Origin: an archaeon
GTDB lineage: Archaea; Iainarchaeota; Iainarchaeia; Iainarchaeales; Iainarchaeaceae
Direction of reading: 5' to 3'
Length of the DNA stretch: 8,856 nucleotides
Assembly: GCA_024653865.1 (NCBI GenBank)
Contig: JANLHD010000102.1
Coordinates: 1 to 8,856, forward strand
Positions 1 to 5,577 of this stretch are shown in pieces. Positions within the stretch are counted from its first letter, which is position 1, and each line of letters begins with the position of its first letter. A model generated the notes under the pieces. It was not told the origin of the DNA and ran no database searches. It saw nothing but the letters and a program-made list of their open reading frames with translations. Position numbers and translations under genes: made by a program.

Positions 1-1
1 A

Positions 2-1021
2 GTAAGGGCGCAAAACAAGTGCGACCGCTGCGAAGAAGAGGCAAAAATCTTTTTGGGCTACGGCCCCCACAGGTTCTGCCGCGAGCACTTTTTGCACTAT
101 TTCGAAAAGCGCGTGCAAAAAACAATGCGCACCGCGGGAATGATTGAAAGGGGCGAAAAAATAGCAATAGGGGTCTCCGGAGGGAAGGACTCCATGGTCA
201 CGCTCCACCTGCTCTCGGAAATTTACGCAAAGACAAACCCAATTGAGGCAATCCTAATCGACGAGGGAATACACGGCTACCGCGACAAGAGCATGCAAAT
301 AGGAATCGACTACTGCAAAGCAAATGGAATTCCCTACCACACTGTTTCCTTCCAATCAGAGTTCGGCGTGAACATGGAACAAGTGATGCAAAAAATTTCG
401 GGCGACGAAAAACTCGGGAGCACGTGCTCTTTTTGCGGCGTATTCCGCAGGCACTTCCTAAACAAAAAAGCAATGGAAATCGGCGCAGCAAAACTCGCGA
501 CCGGCCACAATTTGGACGACGAAGTGCAGAGCATTGCAATGAATTTATTCAACAACGATTTGGTGAAACTCGCAAGGCTCGGGGAAAAAACTTCGGGGCT
601 CGAGGGAAAAGGATTCGTGCCGCGCATAAAGCCTCTCTATGACACTCCCGAAAAGGAAATCATCGCATACGCGGCATTCAAGGGGCTTAGGCACTACTCC
701 GAAGAGTGCTGCCCATACTCCTGGACAGCAAAGCGCAACCTCTACAGAAAAGTTTTGAACGAACTAGAAGAGCAAAGCCCGGGTACAAAGCACTCAATTC
801 TCGCGACATTTCGGCAGCTAAAGCCAGTGCTCCTGGAAAAGGGATTTGCAAAAGGAAACACGCCGCTTGAAATGCACGAAGGAATGGAGGCGGGGGTTTC
901 CCGGCAACTTGAGCGGCTCGCGAACACAAGCACAAAAACGCCCGAAAGCAAAAGTCTCAAAAAAGAAAAAACGCTCTCCTGCGCCCAAACAAAAGGCACC
1001 ACCCCCTTCGCGGAAAATTAA
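2..1021 (+). CDS. tRNA 2-thiouridine synthesis ATP pyrophosphatase, TtuA/Ncs6 (CTU1) family, 5' partial
   Basis: This enzyme adenylates a tRNA uridine and replaces its 2-oxygen with sulfur; family members act on U34 (Ncs6/NcsA) or T54 (TtuA), and the sequence does not decide which. The frame is open to the left edge. In the visible part C7, C10, C26 and H29 form an N-terminal zinc finger with exactly the C-x2-C-x15-C-x2-H spacing of TtuA, so the true start is probably only a few residues outside the window; the TTG at 53 lies inside the finger and is not the start. The PP-loop SGGKDS is at 59-64, GHNLDDE at 168-174, and the probable Fe-S cysteines are C142 and C145 (CSFC) plus C236 or C237. 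The C-terminal zinc ribbon usual in the family has no CxxC here. It ends in TAA, 10 bases before the HD-GYP gene, and is probably co-transcribed with it. Confidence 0.93.
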   Translation, partial: VRAQNKCDRCEEEAKIFLGYGPHRFCREHFLHYFEKRVQKTMRTAGMIERGEKIAIGVSGGKDSMVTLHLLSEIYAKTNPIEAILIDEGIHGYRDKSMQIGIDYCKANGIPYHTVSFQSEFGVNMEQVMQKISGDEKLGSTCSFCGVFRRHFLNKKAMEIGAAKLATGHNLDDEVQSIAMNLFNNDLVKLARLGEKTSGLEGKGFVPRIKPLYDTPEKEIIAYAAFKGLRHYSEECCPYSWTAKRNLYRKVLNELEEQSPGTKHSILATFRQLKPVLLEKGFAKGNTPLEMHEGMEAGVSRQLERLANTSTKTPESKSLKKEKTLSCAQTKGTTPFAEN

Positions 1022-1031
1022 TTAACGACCC

Positions 1032-1736
1032 ATGCATAAGTTGGTTATGCCAAGACGCAAAGGCGAACTAAGACGCGAGCAGGAAGAGCGGGCGGGAATA
1101 AAACCCAGGGCACGCGAAAGGGAAATGCCGGCATTCCCAAGGGATTTCGTGCAGACCGTGGAGCTAATAAACCACCACCACGACGTTTCACTGATTGCGA
1201 CGACATTTGCGCGCCACATGCAAAAAAAATACGGTTTAAGCAACGCATCCATAGAAGCGCTGGGAGCCGCTTCGGGCACCCACGACATTGGAAAGACCAC
1301 CGAGCCCGCAAAAAGAGCGATTGCAAAACACGGGCCACTCACCACCCACAGAAGGGAAGGAATGCAAACCCATGTGCCGCAGGGAAAAAGGCTTTTGAGA
1401 AAAGTGTGGGACCAAACAGTCTCAGACCCAAAGGCAGTCAGCAAAGTCGTGGGCATCGTTGGCGTGCACCACGAGCATTGGGACGGCAGCGGCTACCCAA
1501 AGGGCCTTCGCGGAGAAGAAATCCCCATAGAGGGAAGAATCCTCGGCCTTGTGGACCTATACTGCTCATTGCGCGAAAACAGGATCTACAAAACACAAAA
1601 AAGCCCAAAAGAAGCCCTCGTCATAGTCGATTACGAAAAGGGAAAAAAGCTTGACCCGGAGTTAACCAGGGATTTTATTCAATTCATGAAAAAAAGCGGC
1701 ATCCGCTACCTTGACCCAAAAAGGCTCTCGGAGTAA
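1032..1736 (+). CDS. HD-GYP-type metal-dependent phosphohydrolase
   Basis: A 234-residue protein, nearly all one HD-GYP domain behind a basic N-terminal stretch of about 38 residues. Visible motifs in order: an early histidine at 48-50 (HHHD), H84-D85 with K88 (THDIGK), H114 (MQTHVPQG), H146-H147 (VHHEHWDG), the GYP signature DGSGYPKGL at 151-159, EEIP at 162-165 and D175. These correspond to the metal ligands of characterised HD-GYP enzymes, so it should be catalytically competent. Bacterial members hydrolyse cyclic di-GMP or cyclic GMP-AMP; the substrate here is unknown. There is no receiver, membrane or other sensor domain. It follows the tRNA thiolase by 10 bases, suggesting an operon, and converges on tRNA-Val. 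ATG at 1032 was chosen for the short gap; ATG codons at 1047 and at residue 32 are alternatives. Confidence 0.88.
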   Translation: MHKLVMPRRKGELRREQEERAGIKPRAREREMPAFPRDFVQTVELINHHHDVSLIATTFARHMQKKYGLSNASIEALGAASGTHDIGKTTEPAKRAIAKHGPLTTHRREGMQTHVPQGKRLLRKVWDQTVSDPKAVSKVVGIVGVHHEHWDGSGYPKGLRGEEIPIEGRILGLVDLYCSLRENRIYKTQKSPKEALVIVDYEKGKKLDPELTRDFIQFMKKSGIRYLDPKRLSE

Positions 1737-1742
1737 AAAAAA
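1735..1742 (-). terminator. T8 tract after tRNA-Val
   Basis: An uninterrupted run of eight T on the minus strand begins five bases after the tRNA-Val discriminator base. Archaeal transcription commonly ends at such oligo-T tracts. It overlaps the TAA stop of the convergent HD-GYP gene, so the two transcription units meet with no spare sequence. Confidence 0.6.
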
Positions 1743-1747
1743 TAATA

Positions 1748-1818
1748 TGGTCCTAGGCAGAATCGAACTGCCTTCTTGACCATGTCAAGGTCATGTCATA
1801 CCAATAGACCATAGGACC
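1748..1818 (-). tRNA. tRNA-Val (anticodon GAC)
   Basis: A 71-nt cloverleaf can be folded by hand. The acceptor stem GGTCCTA pairs perfectly with TAGGACC; the D arm has a 3-bp stem (GTC/GAC) and the GG of the D loop; the anticodon stem TGACC/GGTCA encloses loop TTGACAT, giving anticodon GAC, which reads the valine codon GUC; the T arm GGCAG/CTGCC has loop TTCGATT. The discriminator is A and CCA is not encoded, as is usual in archaea. There is no intron. Its first 23 bases are also the last codons and stop of the upstream endonuclease gene on the same strand. A TATA-like TTAAAATATTTT lies about 38-49 bases upstream inside that gene, so it may have its own promoter or be cut from a read-through transcript. 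Confidence 0.93.
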
Positions 1819-2869
1819 GGGTCAAATATGGCAAACTAAGATTCTCGTACTCAGGAAAATATTTTAAGGTATCCTTTGCATACAAGAGCCTGCCAGTTTT
1901 AAGCCGCTCCCTGAACCTGATGACATGTTTCAAATTGGAACTCCCGACCTCCGAGAAATACTTTTGGGCTTTTAACCAAGAATTAGAACCTGCGTTAGTC
2001 TCCCCATTATAAGAAAAATAACCAAAACGCCGACCCAACTCAAAAACCTGTTTTAACAAGGAAGAGTTGTGGGAACTAAAATCCAGGGACATTTGCGAGC
2101 CCCTTTTGCAATAACTCCCATCAGTATCCATAAGCCCTCTAAGGCAACTTCTAGCCAAATTTTCATCAGCTAAAATAAAGCCAGGAATTACTGCTTTATT
2201 TCTAATTTTATCCCCCGTCTTTAACCCGAAAGTTTCCTTAAAATATTTTACAAAGTTCACGGAGGAAATGTTCAAATAAGCCAAATTCTTGCCTTTTTCG
2301 AACCTAATCTTATTCGGAATTATCCCAAAAATTTTCTTTATTTGTTTAGATAAATAAGGCAGGTAATGAATGTCCAAATCGCGGCTGACAGAAATTCTCA
2401 TGACCTCATCGGTCAAGGTTCCATCTCCCAAATACGCCCCCAAAATCTCCGCAACCTCCGGAGTCACCTCTTGGGGAATAGTAATCTCCTTCGCATGAGT
2501 GATTGACAACGGGCTTTGCAAACTCGCATTATTGCCCCTTTTCCTCAAGTCCTGCAGATATGCCTCGCCATACTTCGCCATAACCGCCGCAATACCCTTC
2601 TTGCCACCTTTCACCGCACCCCAATTTGAATCAAAAAACTTCGCCCCAGACAAAAACTTGCCCTTCTGTTCTTCACCTAACAAAGCGGTGAGTTTGTCAA
2701 AAACAGGAATTGGAATTGTAAGTTTCCCGCGCCTGTAATTTTTGAATGCAGAATAATTTATCCCAATCCCGAATGCGAGTTGCCTCATGCTCTTCGCACC
2801 GAGCGATGATTTTGCGGTTTCAAAAAATTCTTTTCTCAAAGCTTCCGCGAGAAGAATCCTATCACCCAT
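1796..2869 (-). CDS. HTH-LAGLIDADG homing-endonuclease-like protein overlapping tRNA-Val
   Basis: A 357-residue protein. Residues about 28-64 look like an XRE-type helix-turn-helix (core MRQLAFGIGINYSAFKNYRRG). Residues 82-112 carry a glycine/lysine segment (VKGGKKG, then AKYGEAYLQDLRKRG) resembling KGG-type repeats. Two LAGLIDADG helices follow: ILGAYLGDG ending at residue 150 (acidic D149) and CLRGLMDTDG ending at 251 (acidic D250), about 100 residues apart, as in a single-chain, two-motif endonuclease. The two aspartates are the expected metal-binding residues, so cleavage activity is plausible. ATG at 2869 is preferred; a TTG at 2947 would add 26 residues with no similarity to anything recognised. 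GATAAA about 26 bases upstream of the ATG may be a TATA box for a leaderless mRNA. Its TGA stop lies inside tRNA-Val. It could be a mobile free-standing endonuclease or a regulator derived from one. Confidence 0.88.
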   Translation of the reverse strand: MGDRILLAEALRKEFFETAKSSLGAKSMRQLAFGIGINYSAFKNYRRGKLTIPIPVFDKLTALLGEEQKGKFLSGAKFFDSNWGAVKGGKKGIAAVMAKYGEAYLQDLRKRGNNASLQSPLSITHAKEITIPQEVTPEVAEILGAYLGDGTLTDEVMRISVSRDLDIHYLPYLSKQIKKIFGIIPNKIRFEKGKNLAYLNISSVNFVKYFKETFGLKTGDKIRNKAVIPGFILADENLARSCLRGLMDTDGSYCKRGSQMSLDFSSHNSSLLKQVFELGRRFGYFSYNGETNAGSNSWLKAQKYFSEVGSSNLKHVIRFRERLKTGRLLYAKDTLKYFPEYENLSLPYLTRSYGLLV

Positions 2870-2928
2870 AATATATCCAACGGAGCGGGCATGTTTATCA
2901 CTTTGCAAACAGACCTCATTGCCGGTGC

Positions 2929-3162
2929 TCAAAAATACCGCCCGCAAAACCAGCCAATGAGAAAAACTTCAAAATAAAGAAGATTATCATCGCGCAAAAC
3001 AAAATGCAAAAACAAGATGGCAAAATACAAAGAAAAGAAAACAAAGGATTCAATCACAAGAATCCCTGCCCATGTTCCTTGAAAGTTCCGCCAAGGAAAT
3101 ACCTTCCCCAAAAGGATTCCCCTTTTGGGACACTTTAGTTTGATAATGAAAACCCACTCCAT
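2929..3162 (-). CDS. Doubtful small hydrophobic protein
   Basis: A 77-codon frame from ATG at 3162, or 85 codons from a TTG at 3186. The translation begins MEWVFIIKL and has a long hydrophobic stretch in its second half (VIESFVFFSLYFAILF, later EVFLIGWFC), which would give one or two membrane helices. T-rich DNA yields such translations by chance. A GGAGGTG sequence directly abuts the ATG with no spacing, which argues against this start. No family is recognised. It ends 59 bases before the endonuclease ATG on the same strand. Confidence 0.2.
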   Translation of the reverse strand: MEWVFIIKLKCPKRGILLGKVFPWRNFQGTWAGILVIESFVFFSLYFAILFLHFVLRDDNLLYFEVFLIGWFCGRYF

Positions 3163-3324
3163 CACCTCCAAAACGCGTTTTTTCAAAAGCGAGTTTTTTC
3201 TGAAGGCGGCTTTGGGCTTTTGGAGGCATTAAACCCTAACGGAGCACCCAAATGCGGAGTTAGGTTTAAGCCGAGAAAAGCCAAGACGTAAGAAAAAACG
3301 AGCAAAAAACGCGATTTTGGTGAT
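3161..3324. repeat. Long imperfect inverted repeat (hairpin-forming element)
   Basis: The left arm (3161-3240) and the reverse complement of the right arm (3259-3324) align over their whole lengths with small gaps. Shared blocks in order are ATCACC, AAAA, CGCGTTTTTT, GTTTTTTCT, GGCTTTT, GGC, TTAAACC and TAAC; roughly 50 of 66 right-arm bases match. The inner stem is TAAACCCTAAC against GTTAGGTTTA with one bulged C. The 18-base loop is bounded by a CGGAG direct repeat. Such a structure could be a MITE-like remnant, a structured RNA, or a two-way transcription stop because each strand carries T6 tracts in its first arm. It ends 30 bases before the membrane protein start. Confidence 0.7.
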
Positions 3325-3354
3325 AGAAAGTCTTTTTTTGCAATCATTCCCAAT

Positions 3355-4173
3355 ATGAGTAGAATGAAAGACAAGCTAGACTTTTGGCGAAGAGACTTAG
3401 AACATTGTTATGAAACCAATCGTAGAAAAATACAAACAATAGTTATTTTAGTATTAGTTTTGTTAGTATCAATTTCAACAGTTAACGCAGTTTTAACTGG
3501 ATTAAAGTACGGGGTTTTCCTTGGTTTAATTTCATACACGCTCCCGTTTTTTTTTATACTTATAATATTATTAATTTCCCCTAATTTTAAGCTAGAAAAT
3601 TTAATTGGAACTACGGCAATAATTATAGCAATTTTTTCTCTAGCATTCACTTATGACGCATTTAATACAACCCACGTTTCTCTTGAACGAAGCATCGAAA
3701 TAGACCAAAACATTCAACAAAGCATTTATGACAGTCTTGACATAAAGCTTGGATTGACAGCCGCAGTATCAAAAAATTTTCTTATGAATAAATCCCAATA
3801 CATTGACGGAGGATTTGTACAACAAAAACTCCCTACTGATTTTGAAAGTTATATTGTAGAACTAAGGATTTCAGATAAGGAGTTAGAACGCACATTAATA
3901 GGGCTTGAACAAAATACAAAAAGAGTAAACTTTTCATCTGAGTACACTTTCGAATTGTTATTTTCTGACTTAAATGAGAATATGAAATATGCAATGAAAG
4001 TCGAAATTTGGGACAAGGAGTCAAAAATCATAGAACTTATTTTGGAACAATCATGTTGGGCAAAAAAGAGACTTGCTAAGTTAAGGGAAAAACAATTTGA
4101 TAACCCGATAATGACAGATTATTTTCAAAATCTAAATCAAGGAGCCCGAATAACTTCAGCTCCTATATGTTAA
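3355..4173 (+). CDS. Unknown membrane protein with three N-terminal helices and a soluble C-terminal domain
   Basis: I do not recognise the family. The 272-residue protein has a basic, charged N-terminus (1-25), predicted membrane helices at about 26-46, 52-75 and 83-101, and then about 170 soluble residues rich in charged and amide side chains, without evident catalytic motif, cysteine cluster or repeat; the only cysteines are C18, C234 and the last residue. The DNA is far more AT-rich than its neighbours: direct counts give 22% G+C in 3421-3480 and 32% in 4021-4080, against 52% in 5041-5100 of pyruvate kinase. That suggests recent acquisition. ATG 3355 is used; ATG 3364 (residue 4) is equally possible. 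No TATA box or ribosome site is obvious. It converges on pyruvate kinase with only 11 bases between stops. Confidence 0.75.
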   Translation: MSRMKDKLDFWRRDLEHCYETNRRKIQTIVILVLVLLVSISTVNAVLTGLKYGVFLGLISYTLPFFFILIILLISPNFKLENLIGTTAIIIAIFSLAFTYDAFNTTHVSLERSIEIDQNIQQSIYDSLDIKLGLTAAVSKNFLMNKSQYIDGGFVQQKLPTDFESYIVELRISDKELERTLIGLEQNTKRVNFSSEYTFELLFSDLNENMKYAMKVEIWDKESKIIELILEQSCWAKKRLAKLREKQFDNPIMTDYFQNLNQGARITSAPIC

Positions 4174-4184
4174 ATTAAAAATTC

Positions 4185-5540
4185 TCAGATTTTCTGAACC
4201 TCTATCAAATTCGCGTGCTTCTCTTCGCCTTCCTGAACATTGCCCGTGACAATCACGACATCGCCCTTTGCTAGCAAACCGTTTTTCTTCAGCAAGGACA
4301 GCGCCTTCTTTGACCTAACGCCAATGCCCCTTGGCAACAGGAAGGGAAATACGCCAAAATGCAGCCCCAAAATGCGCGCGGTCCTCTTATCCCAGCACGC
4401 GCCCACCACAGGAATTTTGCCCCTAAACCTTGAAATCATTTTGGCGGTGTACCCCGAACGCGTGAATGCCACAATCTTATCCACTTTTAGATAGGAGGCG
4501 AGCTGGTGGATGCTCTTTGTTATGCTGTCGCTAACGCCGTCCCCGAGATTCATGGAAACCTTGTTCACAACGCCGTTTTCAACCGCCTCGCACGAGCGCC
4601 GCATTTCCTTTGCCGCGGCAACCGGGTTGATGCCGATTGCGGTTTCGCCCGAGAGCATGAGGCAATCTGCGCCGTCAAGCACGGAATTCGCGATGTCGTT
4701 TATTTCAGCACGCGTCGGCGTGTCGCTTGAAATCATGGATTCAAGCATCTGCGTCGCAACAACAGAAAACTTCCCCGCCTCAAGGCATTGCCTAATCATT
4801 TTTTTCTGCAAAAGAGGAATTGACTCGCGCCTAACCTCAGCGCCCAAATCCCCGCGCGCAACAATAATGCCGTCGCTCTCCGCAAGTATTCCCGAAAAAT
4901 TCTCGACGCCCTGGCGCGACTCTATCTTTGAAATTATGACACAATCATTCCCGGCCTTTTTCCTAAGGGCTTTCACATCCTTGCCGGATCTTGCAAATGA
5001 GAGCGCAAAAAAAGAGAGCCTCTTTTTCCTCGCCCATTCAAGCACTTTGAGGTCCTTTTTTGAAAGCGAGGCAAGCCCAAGCTCCTCACCGGGAATGTTC
5101 ACGCCCTTGTTGTGCCTTAGCACCGCGGGCAAGGCGAATTTGAGCAATATTTTCCCCGCCCTCTTTTTTACGACGCGCGCACAGTACTTGCCGTCCTCGA
5201 AGAGCATTTTCGTGCCTTCCGAAACTTTTTTGTAAAAATCCTTGTCGAAATAAAGGTTGTCCTTTCTGGAAAAACCCGCCCAAATTTCCGACCCCTTCTC
5301 GATTTGCATCGTTGTTTTTGTCTTGAGCCTAAGCTCCGGGCCTTTGAGGTCGATTATCACGGGAGTTTGCGCAGACACGGAACGCACCAACGAAACCAAG
5401 GAGGAGTACTCCTGCAAAGAACCGTGGGCGGTGTTTATCCTAAACGCGTTGACGCCCGCAAGAATGAGTTTTTTTATCGCGCCCTTTTTGGAACTCGCAG
5501 GCCCCAGGGTCGCGATTATTTTTGTCGAGTGGAATTTCAT
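4185..5540 (-). CDS. pyk: Pyruvate kinase
   Basis: Catalyses phosphoenolpyruvate plus ADP to pyruvate plus ATP, the last step of glycolysis, in the cytoplasm. The 451-residue protein has the full A/B/C domain order: TKIIATLGPAS at 6-16, the active-site strand with R34, N36 and H39 (RINTAHG), DLKGPELR at 64-71, the small B domain at about 72-155, the signature IISKIES with catalytic K205 and metal ligand E207, the second ligand D231 (ARGDLG), and PTRAEINDIANSV-DGAD followed by LSGETA at 297-302. The C-terminal domain runs from about 335 to the end. ATG 5540 fits the family start; a TTG three codons earlier is unlikely. The usual potassium-site S and T residues are A38 and L65 here, while E69 is kept. 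It follows the coiled-coil gene by 32 bases. Confidence 0.96.
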   Translation of the reverse strand: MKFHSTKIIATLGPASSKKGAIKKLILAGVNAFRINTAHGSLQEYSSLVSLVRSVSAQTPVIIDLKGPELRLKTKTTMQIEKGSEIWAGFSRKDNLYFDKDFYKKVSEGTKMLFEDGKYCARVVKKRAGKILLKFALPAVLRHNKGVNIPGEELGLASLSKKDLKVLEWARKKRLSFFALSFARSGKDVKALRKKAGNDCVIISKIESRQGVENFSGILAESDGIIVARGDLGAEVRRESIPLLQKKMIRQCLEAGKFSVVATQMLESMISSDTPTRAEINDIANSVLDGADCLMLSGETAIGINPVAAAKEMRRSCEAVENGVVNKVSMNLGDGVSDSITKSIHQLASYLKVDKIVAFTRSGYTAKMISRFRGKIPVVGACWDKRTARILGLHFGVFPFLLPRGIGVRSKKALSLLKKNGLLAKGDVVIVTGNVQEGEEKHANLIEVQKI

Positions 5541-5567
5541 GGTCGTCAAAAGTAAAGGGTTTTGGTT

Positions 5568-5577
5568 GTATTTTAAT
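5568..5577 (-). promoter_or_regulatory. Candidate TATA box for pyruvate kinase
   Basis: The minus strand reads ATTAAAATAC, overlapping the stop codon of the coiled-coil gene. Its centre is about 32 bases upstream of the pyruvate kinase ATG, which would place transcription start within a few bases of the start codon, a nearly leaderless mRNA. No Shine-Dalgarno site is visible in the gap, which agrees with this. Confidence 0.4.

Larger units (their letters stand above)
2870..3354. other. Gene-poor 485-base stretch of the accessory segment
   Basis: It lies between the divergent endonuclease gene and the plus-strand membrane protein gene. The right half holds a long imperfect inverted repeat (3161-3324). 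The left half has only small minus-strand reading frames, the longest being listed separately. Within 3050-3157 on the minus strand, a GTG-started 35-codon frame has a Shine-Dalgarno-like GGAGG seven bases upstream. I see no RNA gene, tRNA fragment or transposase here. Confidence 0.6.

Noticed and set aside
1022..1456. 144-codon minus-strand open frame
   Set aside because: Antisense to the HD-GYP gene; no recognisable motif.
2161..2400. Drop to about 30-37% G+C in the middle of the endonuclease gene, suggesting a chimera
   Set aside because: The following 3' part returns to about 42-45%. The dip coincides with a stretch rich in K, N, I and F codons, so no fusion point is supported.
3161..3169. 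ATCACCTCC, identical to the conserved 3' end of 16S rRNA
   Set aside because: Only nine bases match, with no rRNA sequence before it. It is better read as a Shine-Dalgarno-like site on the other strand or chance.
3183..3374. 63-codon minus-strand frame starting with a hydrophobic segment
   Set aside because: It translates straight through the inverted repeat and its loop and overlaps the membrane protein start. Low-complexity T-rich DNA explains the hydrophobicity.
4510..5235. 241-codon plus-strand open frame
   Set aside because: Antisense to pyruvate kinase, whose motifs are unmistakable throughout.
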